Assembly: GCF_010093235.1 (NCBI RefSeq)
Contig: NZ_PDWP01000011.1
Location: 46,453 to 110,452 of the forward strand
Direction: 5' to 3'
Origin: Pseudoxanthomonas suwonensis
GTDB lineage: Bacteria > Pseudomonadota > Gammaproteobacteria > Xanthomonadales > Xanthomonadaceae
DNA length: 64,000 nt
In this document: positions 24,100 through 34,298 of the stretch, in pieces
How positions within the stretch are numbered: position 1 is the stretch's first letter
Layout of the letters: each line of letters opens with the position of its first letter
Translations under genes and position numbers: made by a program
Notes under the pieces: generated by a model
What the model was told of the DNA's origin: nothing
The model's input: the letters and a program-made list of their open reading frames with translations, nothing else
The model's database searches: none

Positions 24100-24771
24100 A
24101 TGTCCAAGGAAAGTGCAAACGTGCCGAGCTCGAACCTGGTGCTGTGGTCGCTGGTCGTCGGAGCGTGGGGCCTGCTGGCCGTGCAATGGTTGCTGCCGGA
24201 TGCCCGTGCCACGGCCAGGACGGCGGCCGCGCCGCAGGCCTTCGGCGAGAGCAGCGTCGAGCGGATCAACGTGGTCGATGGTAACGGCCGCACGCGGCTG
24301 GTGATTGCCAACAGCGAGCGTTTCCCGGATCCGGTGGTGCGCGGCAAGGTTCATGCGCGCAGCATCCGCAACGCCGCCGGCATGGTCTTCTACGATGCCG
24401 ACGGCGTGGAAACCGGCGGCCTGGCCACCATGACCAGTCCCGGAGGCCAGCGCATGGCCGGGACCATCTTCGACTTCAACCACCAGCCCACCGACGGCAT
24501 CGGCATCATGAAGTCCGAGAGCGCGGACGGAAGCAGCTGGATGGCGGGCCTGGCCATCGCCGACCGACTGCCGTACGCCGGGGGCGATATCCAGACCACC
24601 GAGGGCGTGTCGCGGATCATGCTGTCCAACCGCAACCGCGATGCCTCGCTGGAGATCACCGATACCAGCGGGCGGCCGCGCATCCGCATCGGCGTCGATG
24701 CCAACGACGTGCCGCGGGTCGAGGCCCTCGATGCAGACGGCAAGGTGGTGGGCCAGTTGCCCCAGGCCTGA
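24100..24771 (+). CDS. Membrane-anchored protein of unknown function, paralogue 1
   Basis: The 223-residue protein has one N-terminal membrane helix (about 13-33), then a soluble beta-rich domain. It is clearly homologous to the protein at 25016-25744: both share RINV, a D/P-x-G-x-RLV segment, RFP, AGM-FY-D-G-E-GGL and a final RIRIGVDANDVPRVEALDADGK-like repeat. Repeating strand motifs (RLVI, GMVFYD, RIMLSN, LEITD, RIRIG) suggest a beta-propeller-like or beta-roll fold. No catalytic motif is visible. Start ATG 24100 follows GGAG. A strong palindromic terminator follows. Confidence 0.7.
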   Translation: MSKESANVPSSNLVLWSLVVGAWGLLAVQWLLPDARATARTAAAPQAFGESSVERINVVDGNGRTRLVIANSERFPDPVVRGKVHARSIRNAAGMVFYDADGVETGGLATMTSPGGQRMAGTIFDFNHQPTDGIGIMKSESADGSSWMAGLAIADRLPYAGGDIQTTEGVSRIMLSNRNRDASLEITDTSGRPRIRIGVDANDVPRVEALDADGKVVGQLPQA

Positions 24772-24792
24772 GCATCCCGGCGCGACAGGAAC

Positions 24793-24816
24793 AAAGGCCG
24801 CCCATGGGCGGCCTTT
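24793..24816 (+). terminator. Palindromic terminator after paralogue 1
   Basis: A perfect 24-bp palindrome with arms AAAGGCCGCC and GGCGGCCTTT follows the stop codon by about 20 bases, with a short T-rich stretch after it. The same arms recur after paralogue 2. Confidence 0.75.
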
Positions 24817-25015
24817 CCGTTTCGGCGAACATAGGCGCGAGCCCAGCCCGCGCATATCCGGCGACGAAGTCACGCACCTGCGCCGCGTCCGCGATCCTTT
24901 CACCTGGTGTGTTTGGCTGGCCGTCTGCATGGATGGTCCACAGGCGCTGTCGGTGCGCAATCCGGTGGTAACTTCACCCGCGCCGTGATCGTGCGGCGTC
25001 TATGGAGAGGACGAC

Positions 25016-25744
25016 ATGAAGCAGAGCACCGCGATGCGCTGGCTGCTGGCCTATTCAGGGGCGTTGACGGTGGCCGTATGTGCCTTCCTGCTGACTGGCG
25101 CGGCTGCGCCGGGCAAGCGTGCCAGCTTCGAGGAGATCGACGTGCAACGCATCAACGTGCGCGAGCCGGACGGCACGCTGCGCCTGGTCGTATCGAACCG
25201 GACGCGTTTCCCGGGCTGGATCTTCCGCGGCGAGGAGCACCGCCATCCGCGCGAGGTCGCCGGCATGCTGTTCTACAACGATGAGGGCACGGAGAACGGT
25301 GGCCTGGTCTTCGGTGGCTCGCGCGGTCCGGATGGAAAGCCCCGTGCAGGAGGGCATTTTTCCTTCGACCAGTACGAGCAGGACCAGGTAGCCACGTTCG
25401 GTCAGTACGAAAGGGATGGCATCCGCTGGGCGGGAGTCACGGTGCTGGACCAGCCCGATGGATCGGTCGAGCCGGTGGTCGAGCACCTGGAGGAGCTGAA
25501 CGCATTGCCGGCGGACGAGAGGCAGAAACGCCAAGTCGAACTTGCCGGCGGGCCGGCCCATGTCCAGCGCGTGTTTCTGGGCAAGGACCATGAGCGCTCC
25601 TCCCTGCTGTCCCTGAAGGACGCCGAGGGCAGGGTCCGGCTGGTGCTGAGGGTGGCCGCCGACGGCGCTGCCGCAGTCGAGTTCCTGGACGAGGCCGGCA
25701 AGGTGGTGCGCCGGCTGGCGCCAGAGGACATCACCGCGCAGTGA
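25016..25744 (+). CDS. Membrane-anchored protein of unknown function, paralogue 2
   Basis: The 242-residue protein has an N-terminal hydrophobic helix (about 8-29) and a soluble part that aligns with paralogue 1 through RINV, RLVVSNRTRFPG, AGMLFYNDEGTENGGL and a final RLVLRVAADG...VEFLDEAGKVVRRL. A Glu-rich insert at about 150-185 (VEHLEELNALPADER) is absent from paralogue 1. The family is unknown to me. Start ATG 25016 follows AGAGGACG. It lies 244 bp from paralogue 1 with its own terminator, so the pair arose by tandem duplication including the terminator. Confidence 0.7.
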   Translation: MKQSTAMRWLLAYSGALTVAVCAFLLTGAAAPGKRASFEEIDVQRINVREPDGTLRLVVSNRTRFPGWIFRGEEHRHPREVAGMLFYNDEGTENGGLVFGGSRGPDGKPRAGGHFSFDQYEQDQVATFGQYERDGIRWAGVTVLDQPDGSVEPVVEHLEELNALPADERQKRQVELAGGPAHVQRVFLGKDHERSSLLSLKDAEGRVRLVLRVAADGAAAVEFLDEAGKVVRRLAPEDITAQ

Positions 25745-25777
25745 GCGCGCAGCCGGGCATCCCGGTCCTGCAAGAAG

Positions 25778-25802
25778 AAAGGCCGCCCATGGGGCGGCCT
25801 TT
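25778..25802 (+). terminator. Palindromic terminator between paralogue 2 and phaZ
   Basis: Arms AAAGGCCGCC (25778-25787) and GGCGGCCTTT (25793-25802) around a five-base loop. They are identical to the arms of the terminator after paralogue 1. It can serve both the plus-strand gene and the convergent depolymerase gene. Confidence 0.8.
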
Positions 25803-25823
25803 CCGTTGTGCCATGTGTAAGGT

Positions 25824-27071
<1,248 letters not shown>

Positions 27072-27179
27072 GGAGGGACCACGCTTGGAGTCTGGCTGTT
27101 GCATCGCAACATCGTAACCGAATCAGGCGTGTGCACGGCGTGCCTGTCGCTATCGCGATGAGACGGCCTCCTGTCCGGT

Positions 27180-28043
27180 TCAGCGCTGGGGCAGGGGGAT
27201 GAATTCCGGGTCGCCCTCGATGCTGCCGAAGCGGCCCTCGAGCCAGTCCTGCTTGGCCTGCTCGATCCGTTCCTTCGAGCTGGACACGAAGTTCCACCAG
27301 AGGTGGCGGTGACCATCCAGCGGCTCGCCGCCCAGCAGCATGGCCTTCAACGGGGTGAGGGCCCGCAGTACCGGCCGCGTGCCGCGATCCGGCAGCACCA
27401 GGTGGCGCGCGGGGATGTCCCTGCCATCCAGCTGCGCCTCTCCCTCGAGGATGTACAGCGCCCGTTCGGCATGGCCGTCGTCCAGGGCCAGCTCCGCGTC
27501 CGGCGCCAGGTCGATGGCGACGTTGAGGGTGTCGCTGAACACCTGCACCGGCGACTCCTCGCCGTAGGCACGCCCGGCCAGGACCCGCAGCCAGGCGCCG
27601 GCGCGCTGCTGCTGCGGCAGTGTCGCGGCCGGGTGGTGGAAGAAGGCCGGCGCGGTCTCCTCATGGGTCTTGGGCAGCGCGATCCAGGTCTGCATGCCGT
27701 GCGCCTGGCTGCCGGCCACCCGCTCCGCGGCGGGGGTGCGCTCGGAGTGGGCGATGCCGCGCCCGGCGGTCATCCAGTTGATGTCGCCCGGACGGATCAC
27801 CTGGTCCGACCCGAGGGTGTCGCGATGGTGGATCGCGCCGTCCCACAGGAAGGTCACCGTGGCCAGGCCGATGTGCGGGTGCGGGCGCACGTCCATGCCG
27901 TGGCCGCGTTCGAACACCACCGGTCCCATGTGGTCGACGAACACGAAGGGCCCGACGCTGCGTGCCTGCAGGGTGGGGACGGCCCGGCGCACCAGGAAGC
28001 CGTTGCCGAGGTCGTGGACGCGGGGTTCGACGATCGTTGTCAT
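27180..28043 (-). CDS. Pirin-family protein
   Basis: The 287-residue bicupin protein has the pirin N-terminal metal motif [18 protein letters not shown] (His, His), then an HRD, the [16 protein letters not shown] stretch and a second, less conserved cupin barrel (about 170-287). Pirins bind iron; some act as quercetinases and others as redox-responsive regulators. The role of this one is not deducible. Start ATG 28043. It is divergent from gpmA; the 190-bp gap holds a strong inverted repeat. Confidence 0.9.
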   Translation of the reverse strand: MTTIVEPRVHDLGNGFLVRRAVPTLQARSVGPFVFVDHMGPVVFERGHGMDVRPHPHIGLATVTFLWDGAIHHRDTLGSDQVIRPGDINWMTAGRGIAHSERTPAAERVAGSQAHGMQTWIALPKTHEETAPAFFHHPAATLPQQQRAGAWLRVLAGRAYGEESPVQVFSDTLNVAIDLAPDAELALDDGHAERALYILEGEAQLDGRDIPARHLVLPDRGTRPVLRALTPLKAMLLGGEPLDGHRHLWWNFVSSSKERIEQAKQDWLEGRFGSIEGDPEFIPLPQR

Positions 28044-28121
28044 GGGGCGCTCCGGCGGGAAGACCGGGCGCAGCATTGCACGGTCCGGCGGCAGGCGCGT
28101 ACACGGGCGGCGCGACGGTGC

Positions 28122-28170
28122 TTTCCGTCCGTTCCTGCGGCGTCGCCATACGCGCCGGAACGGACGGAAA
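28122..28170 (+). promoter_or_regulatory. 14-bp perfect inverted repeat before gpmA
   Basis: TTTCCGTCCGTTCC (28122-28135) and its exact inverse complement (28157-28170) are separated by 21 bases. They lie between the pirin and gpmA starts. The right arm covers the expected -35 region of a TAGAAT -10 box at 28187-28192, so a regulator bound here could affect gpmA. A hairpin role is also possible. Confidence 0.55.
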
Positions 28171-28186
28171 CCGTGCGCCTTGCCGC

Positions 28187-28192
28187 TAGAAT
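28187..28192 (+). promoter_or_regulatory. Probable -10 box of gpmA
   Basis: TAGAAT lies 42 bases before the GTG start, in the TTGCCGCTAGAATCGG context common before genes in this group. No good -35 hexamer is seen at the proper distance. Confidence 0.4.
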
Positions 28193-28233
28193 CGGCGACT
28201 CGCTTCCGACCCACGAACCGGAGACCCCACACA

Positions 28234-28983
28234 GTGACCCGCAAGCTTGTCCTGCTGCGCCACGGCCAGAGCCAGTGGAACCTCGAGAACCGCTTCACCG
28301 GCTGGGTCGACGTCGACCTGACCGAGCAGGGCCGTGCCGAGGCGGCCGCCGGCGGCCGGCTGATGCGCGAGGAGGGCCTGCGCTTCGACGTGGCCTATAC
28401 CTCCACCCTCAAGCGCGCCATCCGCACCCTCAACCTCGCGCTGGGCGAGCTGGACCAGGACTGGATCCCGGTGCACAAGAGCTGGCGCCTCAACGAGCGC
28501 CACTACGGCGCGCTGCAGGGCCTGGACAAGGCCGAGACCGCTGCCAAGCACGGCGAGGAACAGGTCAAGATCTGGCGCCGTTCGTACGACATCCCGCCGC
28601 CGGCGATGGATCCGTCCGACGCCGGCCACCCGGCCAACGACCCGCGCTATGCCGGCCTGGACCGCAACGTGCTGCCGGCGACCGAGTCGCTGGCCACCAC
28701 CCTGGACCGGGTGCTGCCGTACTGGCACGACGCCATCGCGCCGTCGCTGAAGTCGGGGAAGACGGTGCTGGTGGCCGCGCACGGCAACTCGCTGCGCGCG
28801 CTGTACAAGTACCTCAACGACGTCTCGAAGGAAGACATCCTCGAGCTCAACATCCCCACCGGCATCCCGCTGCTGTTCGAGCTGGACGACGAGCTGAAGG
28901 TGGTCTCGCACCGCTACCTGGGCGACCCGGAAGCGGCGGCCCGCGCCGCCGCGGCCGTCGCCGCCCAGGGCAAGGCGAAGTAG
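28234..28983 (+). CDS. gpmA: 2,3-bisphosphoglycerate-dependent phosphoglycerate mutase
   Basis: The 249-residue protein has [18 protein letters not shown] at the N-terminus (phosphorylated His10), [16 protein letters not shown] and [11 protein letters not shown], the full signature of the cofactor-dependent enzyme. It interconverts 3- and 2-phosphoglycerate in glycolysis/gluconeogenesis. Start is GTG 28234 in the usual position for [11 protein letters not shown]; no ATG is better placed. Monocistronic, with a hairpin after the stop. Confidence 0.95.
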   Translation: MTRKLVLLRHGQSQWNLENRFTGWVDVDLTEQGRAEAAAGGRLMREEGLRFDVAYTSTLKRAIRTLNLALGELDQDWIPVHKSWRLNERHYGALQGLDKAETAAKHGEEQVKIWRRSYDIPPPAMDPSDAGHPANDPRYAGLDRNVLPATESLATTLDRVLPYWHDAIAPSLKSGKTVLVAAHGNSLRALYKYLNDVSKEDILELNIPTGIPLLFELDDELKVVSHRYLGDPEAAARAAAAVAAQGKAK

Positions 28984-28996
28984 GACACCACCCAGG

Positions 28997-29016
28997 CACC
29001 CGGCTCCGGCCGGGTG
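28997..29016 (+). terminator. Hairpin terminator-like element after gpmA
   Basis: CACCCGGC/GCCGGGTG 8-bp stem with a TCCG loop, 13 bases after the stop. The following tract (TCGCGTTTCG) has few Ts, so intrinsic strength is uncertain. Confidence 0.55.
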
Positions 29017-29041
29017 TCGCGTTTCGTGCGGAGCACACCCC

Positions 29042-29428
29042 ATGCGCATCCAGCGAACCCGCGCGCGCCTTGCCGGCATCCTCGCGATCACGGCCGTGGT
29101 CGCCCTCCAGGCCGTGATCGGCTTCGGCTGCCATGGCCAGGACCTGCACGCGTTCGCCGTCGGGTTCGGGGTCTTCGTGCTGCCGCCCCTGGTGCCGGCT
29201 CTGGTAGCGCTGGGCACCGCCAATCCGCTGCGGGCGGTCGGCGCCTGCGCGCTGTTCGCACCCTGGCTGCTGTGGGCCGGTTACGTGGGCTGCATCCGGC
29301 CCGATGCCGGGGGTGGGGCGTCCATGGCATATGTGCCGGTACTGCTGTACGGCTTCCCCAGCGCCGTGCTGGGTGCGCTCCTGGCCGGGCCGGTGTGCCG
29401 CCGGCTGGGCATCGCCATCGACCCCTGA
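29042..29428 (+). CDS. Small integral membrane protein of unknown function
   Basis: The 128-residue protein has four hydrophobic segments (about 10-28, 35-58, 62-86 and 96-122), with a basic N-terminus (MRIQRTRAR). No family is recognised. Start ATG 29042 follows CGGAG. It lies between gpmA and the Fur-box region, in the same direction as both flanking genes but apparently separate. Confidence 0.6.
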   Translation: MRIQRTRARLAGILAITAVVALQAVIGFGCHGQDLHAFAVGFGVFVLPPLVPALVALGTANPLRAVGACALFAPWLLWAGYVGCIRPDAGGGASMAYVPVLLYGFPSAVLGALLAGPVCRRLGIAIDP

Positions 29429-29789
29429 TCCGCGCCGTACAGCAGGTGCGGGATCGTGGTGCTTGCGGAATGAGAGCGATTCGCATTTAATGCGCGCAGC
29501 AGCTCCACCCAGGACGGCCGCAGGGACCCGCGGCCGCCGATGCAGCGCCGGGAAAGGCGAGGCACTCCAAGGCAGCAGGCTGCACAGCCCGGCACCGGAC
29601 GCATGAGCGGCCGGCCAGGGCGTTACCGCTGCCGCCACCGCCATGCCACTGCTCCATGCCGCCCCAACGCCTGAAACCGCCATCGCGGTTGGCTTGGGCG
29701 GGCGGGGCCGGAGCCCGGCGACCGGCCTTCCATGTCCTTCCCGGAGCCGTCACGTGAGTCCTCGCTGCACCCCGTCGTTTCCCGTCCCG
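29429..29789. other. Long leader region upstream of the TonB receptor
   Basis: This is 361 bp without a supported gene. It contains a Fur-box-like site at 29469-29487 and a TTTAAT -10-like stretch directly after it. If transcription starts there, the receptor mRNA has a leader of about 290 nucleotides that is GC-rich and could fold. No other feature is seen. Confidence 0.6.
29469..29487 (+). promoter_or_regulatory. Fur-box-like operator
   Basis: AATGAGAGCGATTCGCATT is a 19-bp imperfect dyad (AATG-GA ... TC-CATT) of the kind bound by the ferric uptake regulator. It precedes a TonB-dependent receptor and iron-associated PepSY/DUF3325 genes, which fits iron control. Confidence 0.6.
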
Positions 29790-31895
29790 ATGCCTGCCCC
29801 CCGCCGCCGCACCCTTGCCGCGTGCGTGGCGATGGCCCTCGCGCTGGCCGCGCCCGCCGCGTCCGTGCTGGCCGAGGAGAGCGGCGTGCCGGCCGCCCCC
29901 GAGCTGGACGCGGTCCTGGTGGTCGCGCAGCGCGCCAGCCGCGCCAGTACCGGCGCCACCAACCTCGACCTGGAGATCAAGGAGACCCCGCAGTCGATCA
30001 GCGTGGTCACCGCCGAGCAGATGCACCTGTTCGGGGCCGACAGCGTCAACGAGGCCCTGCGCCTGGCCACCGGCGTGCAGGTGGACGAGTGGGAGACCAA
30101 CCGCACCAGCTACAGCTCGCGCGGTTTCGACATCCTCAACACCCAGATCGACGGCGTCGGCATGCCCAACAGCTGGGGCATCGCGACCGGCGCCTTCGAC
30201 ACGGCCGGCTACGAGAAGGTCGAAGTGATCCGCGGCGCCAACGGCCTGCTGACCGGGGTGGGCAACGCGGCCGGCACCATCAACTACGTGCGCAAGCGCC
30301 CGACCAACGAGCGGCAGGGCAACGTGGGCATCAGCCGCGGCACCTGGGACACCACCCGCGCCGAGCTGGACTACTCCACGCCGTTCACCGCCGACGGTAC
30401 TTGGGCCGGTCGCGTGGTGGCCGCGCACGAGGACGGCCATTCCTGGCTGCGCGCCAACAGCAACGAACGCGACTTCGTCTACGGCGTGGTCGATGGCCAG
30501 GTGGGCGCAAACGGCACCCTGGCATTCGGTTATTCCTACCAGCGGGCCAAATCCGACGGGATCATGTGGGGCGCGCTGCTGTTTGCGAACAACGACGGCA
30601 CCCAGGCGCAGTGGCCGACCAGCGCCACCACCACCCAGGACTGGACGTACTGGAACACCACCAACCACACCGCCTTCGTCGAATACGCCCATCGGCTCGG
30701 CGACGCCTGGCAGCTGAAGGCCGCCTACAACTACCGCCGCGCCACCGGCGACGACCGCATGTTCTATGCCTTCGTCGGCGGCGACGGGTTGGACCCGGAT
30801 ACCGGCCTCGGGCTCCAAGGCTTTCCCTGGGGCGGCGACGACCGGCAGACCGCGCACCTGGGTTCGCTGGTACTGGATGGCCGCTTCCAGTGGCTGGGCC
30901 GCGAGCACGAGCTGGTGGTGGGCGCCAGCGTGTCGCGCAGCGACACCGACGGCTGGCAATACGACGCCGACCCGGCGTCGCCGGCCTGGGGGGCGCTGCC
31001 GGCCTTCCCGTATCCCACCGACGCCATCCCCGAGCCGGCCTGGGGCGAGCGCACGCTGTACTCGGTGCTGGACCAGCGCCTGAAGCGCGTGTTCGGCGCC
31101 ACCCGCATTGCCATGACCGACCGCTTCAAGGCCATCCTCGGCGCCAACTTCGCCGAGTACCGGCGCAGCGGCGACCTGGAGGGGACGGCGTTCGACCAGA
31201 CCACCCGCCATACCAGTCCCTATGCCGGTTTCACCTTCGACTTCAGCGACCAGGTGCTGGGTTACGTCAGCTACTCGGACCTGTACCAGCCGCAGGACCA
31301 GGTCGACGAGGACAACCGCTACCTCGATCCCAGCAAGGGCGTGAACTACGAAGCCGGCATCAAGGCCAGCTGGCTGGACGACCGCCTGCTGACCACCGTG
31401 GCCGTGTTCAAGGCCGACCAGCAGAACCTGGCCACGCCGGTGGGCGTCAACGACCTGGGCACCTACATCTATGCCGGCGTGGACGTGGAATCGCGCGGCG
31501 TGGAACTGGAAGCCACCGGCCGCATCAACGACCACCTGGACGTGGTGGTGGGCTATACCGCCCTCGAGCTGGACGGACTGGATGGCGACGACACCTATTC
31601 CTGGGTGCCACGCCGCAGCGCCAACCTGCTGCTCGGCGGCCGCGTGCCCGGTTACGAAGCCTTTTCCTGGGGCGTCGGCGGACGCTGGCAGGGCCGCATC
31701 TTCAACGGCACGGTCAGCCAGGACAGCCATGCGGTGCTCAACGCGTACGCGGCCTGGGACTTCCTGCCCAACGCGACCGTGCGCATCAACGCCGGCAACA
31801 TCGGCGACGAGAAGTACATCAACACCCTCCGCTACGGTGCCGGCTACTACGGCGCCCCGCGCAACTACACCCTGAGCCTGGACTGGCGTTTCTGA
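29790..31895 (+). CDS. TonB-dependent siderophore receptor
   Basis: The 701-residue outer-membrane protein has a signal peptide (about 1-28, ending SVLAEE), an N-terminal TonB-box-like segment (DAVLVVAQR) and a plug domain (about 60-165: KETPQSISVVTAEQM, EVIRGANGLLTGVGNAAGTINYVRKRP). A 22-strand barrel ends in DWRF, with the terminal Phe of outer-membrane proteins. It belongs to the FpvA/FoxA-like ferric-siderophore group. The siderophore cannot be named. The frame is open to 29643, but ATG 29790 gives the proper signal peptide. It heads a four-gene iron cluster. Confidence 0.93.
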   Translation: MPAPRRRTLAACVAMALALAAPAASVLAEESGVPAAPELDAVLVVAQRASRASTGATNLDLEIKETPQSISVVTAEQMHLFGADSVNEALRLATGVQVDEWETNRTSYSSRGFDILNTQIDGVGMPNSWGIATGAFDTAGYEKVEVIRGANGLLTGVGNAAGTINYVRKRPTNERQGNVGISRGTWDTTRAELDYSTPFTADGTWAGRVVAAHEDGHSWLRANSNERDFVYGVVDGQVGANGTLAFGYSYQRAKSDGIMWGALLFANNDGTQAQWPTSATTTQDWTYWNTTNHTAFVEYAHRLGDAWQLKAAYNYRRATGDDRMFYAFVGGDGLDPDTGLGLQGFPWGGDDRQTAHLGSLVLDGRFQWLGREHELVVGASVSRSDTDGWQYDADPASPAWGALPAFPYPTDAIPEPAWGERTLYSVLDQRLKRVFGATRIAMTDRFKAILGANFAEYRRSGDLEGTAFDQTTRHTSPYAGFTFDFSDQVLGYVSYSDLYQPQDQVDEDNRYLDPSKGVNYEAGIKASWLDDRLLTTVAVFKADQQNLATPVGVNDLGTYIYAGVDVESRGVELEATGRINDHLDVVVGYTALELDGLDGDDTYSWVPRRSANLLLGGRVPGYEAFSWGVGGRWQGRIFNGTVSQDSHAVLNAYAAWDFLPNATVRINAGNIGDEKYINTLRYGAGYYGAPRNYTLSLDWRF

Positions 31896-31920
31896 CGCCG
31901 GCCCCGCAGGAGACGCAGCC

Positions 31921-32232
31921 ATGTCCGCCACGACCGTCCGTTCCCGCCCTCCACGCCTGCAGCTTGCCGCGCGGGTAGGCGCCGGCGTGGTGGGCGGCTA
32001 TGTCTTCGCCTGGGGCTTCATCGCCGCCGGCATGGCGTTGATGTTCAAGGCCGGGATGGAATTCCACGATGCCGAGTTCGTCGCCAGCGCGCTGGGCCTG
32101 CTGCTGTGGCTGGTGGCGCTGCTCAGCGTGGTCGCCGGGCGCCGCCATCCGGCCTGGGCCTGGCTGGGGCTGGTCGGCGGCGGCGCGCTGCTGGCGGCGC
32201 TTGGCTCGTTCGTGCAATCGACGATGGCCTGA
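31921..32232 (+). CDS. DUF3649-family small membrane protein
   Basis: The 103-residue protein has three predicted membrane helices (about 20-42, 53-72 and 80-100) after a basic N-terminus. It sits 25 bp after the TonB receptor and 11 bp before a PepSY gene. That is the standard place of the DUF3649 iron-uptake-associated family, whose role is unknown. Start ATG 31921 follows AGGAGACG. Confidence 0.8.
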   Translation: MSATTVRSRPPRLQLAARVGAGVVGGYVFAWGFIAAGMALMFKAGMEFHDAEFVASALGLLLWLVALLSVVAGRRHPAWAWLGLVGGGALLAALGSFVQSTMA

Positions 32233-32243
32233 AGGAGGCGCGC

Positions 32244-33931
32244 ATGTTCCAGAACTTCCGCCAGGCCATGGCATGGCTGCATACCTGGTTCGGCCTGGTC
32301 CTCGGCTTCGTGCTGATGGCCGCGTTCTTCTTCGGCGCCCTGTCGGTGTTCGACCGCGAGATCGACCGCTGGGCGCTGCCGGCCACGCGCTTCGAGCCGC
32401 AGCCGATGCCCTCGTTCGAACGGGTGCTGCGGCCGGCGTTCGAGCGCCTGCAGCCGGATCCGGCCCTGGTCGAAGCGATGCGCCCGCGGGTGGACGGACC
32501 GATGCCGGAACGCTTCGACCGCATCGCCTACTGGAGCGCCTACACCACGCATCGCGATCCGGTGCTGGCGATCTACGCCGGCTGGGAGGTGCCGGGCGCG
32601 AAGAACCCCGACGAGCAGCTGTATGCGCTGGGCACGATCGATCCGCGCGACGGCTCGGCGCTGAGGGACGACCAGCTCAAGATCGGCAGCGGGTTCTTCT
32701 ACCCGATGCACTACAGCCTGACCGTGGACTGGAAGAACCTGGGTTTCTGGATCGTGGGCCTGGCCGCCATGGCGATGCTGGCGGCGCTGGTCAGCGGCGT
32801 GGTCATGCACCGCCGGTTGTTCCGCGAACTCTTCACCTTCCGTCCCGACCGTGCCCGCCTGCGCAGCGTGCTGGACCTGCACAACCTCACCGGCGTGGTG
32901 GCGCTTCCGTTCCACTTCTTCTTCGCCTTCACCGGACTGCTGATCTTCGCTTCGACCTACTACTTCCCGGTCGGTCACACCCAGCTGCACGACCTGCACG
33001 AGATGCACGAGAAGCACGAGGCCGCCGCCCTGGGCCTGCCGCACGGCCGTTCCGGCGTGGCCGCGGGGCTGGCCAACGTGGATGCGATGGTGGCCGAGGC
33101 GCAGCGACGCTGGGAGGCGCGCGGCATGGCCGGCGACGTAGGCTTCCTGGTGCTGCAGCACGTGGGCGATGCCAACGGCTACGTCAGCGTGTACCGCGCC
33201 GGCACCGACCGCATCGCCCTGGTCGGGCAGGGCATCCACTTCAAGGCCGATACCGGCGAGCTGTTGCGCGAGGATCCGCCGGCCACGCCGGCCTGGCGCG
33301 CGGCCGAGTTCCTCACCGGCCTGCACCTGCAGCATTTCCGCCACTGGCTGCTGCGCTGGCTGTACGTGTTGGGCGGACTCAGCGGGGCGGCATGCATCGC
33401 CACCGGCTTCCTGTTCTTCGTGGAGAAGCGCAAGCGCCAGCATGCCGCGCGCGGCAGCCAGGGGGCGCGCATCGTCGACGCACTGGCGGTGGCCGCGGTG
33501 ACCGGCATGGTCCTGGCGACCCTGGGCATCCTGGTGGCCAACCGTGTGTTGCCGGAGCACCTGCCCGGGCGCGGCGACTGGGAGCGGTGGGCGTCTGGGG
33601 CACCTGGCTGGCGTCGCTGGTGCATGCAGCCTGGCGCAGCGCGCCGGTGGCGCGCGGACTGCCCAATCCGGCCTGGCGCGAGCAGGCCTGGGCGATCGCG
33701 CTGCTGGCCGTGGCCGCACCGGTGCTGAACTGGATCACCACCGGCGACCACCTGCTGCGCACCCTCGGCCAGGGGTACTGGCCGGTGGCGGGCGTGGACC
33801 TGTCGCTGCTGGCGGCCGCGATGATTGCCGGTTCCGTCGCGGTCCGGCTGGGGCGAAAGGCCCGCGCCGCCGCGGCCGCAGCCGCGCTGCGTGAGACTGC
33901 GGCCGGGCAGGGGGAGGCGGTGCATGCCTGA
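32244..33931 (+). CDS. PepSY-domain inner-membrane protein, frameshifted
   Basis: The protein begins MFQNFRQAMAWLHTWFGLVLGFV and has four or so membrane helices with PepSY-associated features (HTWFGL, DLHNLTGVVALPFHFFFAFTGL, HLQHFRHWLLRWLYVLGG). Such proteins next to ferric-siderophore receptors are thought to be iron reductases with histidine-ligated haem. At about 33585-33590 the frame breaks: reading must shift by one missing G in a GG run to continue as VGVWGTWLASLVHAAW and so on to the stop at 33931. With the base restored the protein would be about 562 residues. The cause is probably a base-calling deletion, but a real pseudogene is not excluded. Confidence 0.85.
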
Positions 33932-34298
33932 TGCCCTCCTGCATGCCGCGACCCTGCTGGCCTGCGTGGCCGGCATGGGCTGGCTGGCGCTGGCAATGGA
34001 CGTGCATGCGTGCCAGGCCTGGGGCAGGGCGCTGGCGCCGGGCGCTGCGCGCCTGCTGCGGGTGCTTGGCGGCACGGCGCTCGTCGTCGGCCTCCTGCTG
34101 GCCCTGGCCGCCGACCACGCCAGCATGGCGGTACTGCTCTGGGTGATGGCCCTGGCCGGTGCGGCGCTGGCGGTGGCGTTCGCCTTGGCCTGGCGTCCGC
34201 GCTGGTTGCGCTGGCTGGCGCCGTGGATCGGCGTGGCGGTCAGGACCCCTGCAGCATCAGCTGCCAGTAGCCGACGTCGATCCAGCGGTCCTGCTTGA
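33924..34298 (+). CDS. DUF3325-family small membrane protein
   Basis: The 124-residue protein starts at ATG 33924, overlapping the end of the PepSY gene. It has three or so membrane helices, with GMGWLALAMDVHACQ and DHASMAVLLWVMALAGAALAVAF, which are typical of DUF3325 and of its place as last gene in these iron clusters. The C-terminal 20 residues (TPAASAASSRRRSSGPA) overlap the convergent acetyltransferase gene by 59 bases and look unlike the family. The usual proteins end near APW, so the tail may be accidental or result from a lost base. Confidence 0.78.
   Translation: MPDALLHAATLLACVAGMGWLALAMDVHACQAWGRALAPGAARLLRVLGGTALVVGLLLALAADHASMAVLLWVMALAGAALAVAFALAWRPRWLRWLAPWIGVAVRTPAASAASSRRRSSGPA

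Noticed and set aside
29515..29650. Cobalamin-riboswitch-like phrases (GGGAA, CAGCCC, CCAGGG) before the TonB receptor
   Set aside because: Order and spacing do not match the B12 box and helices, and the gene cluster and Fur-like site point to iron.
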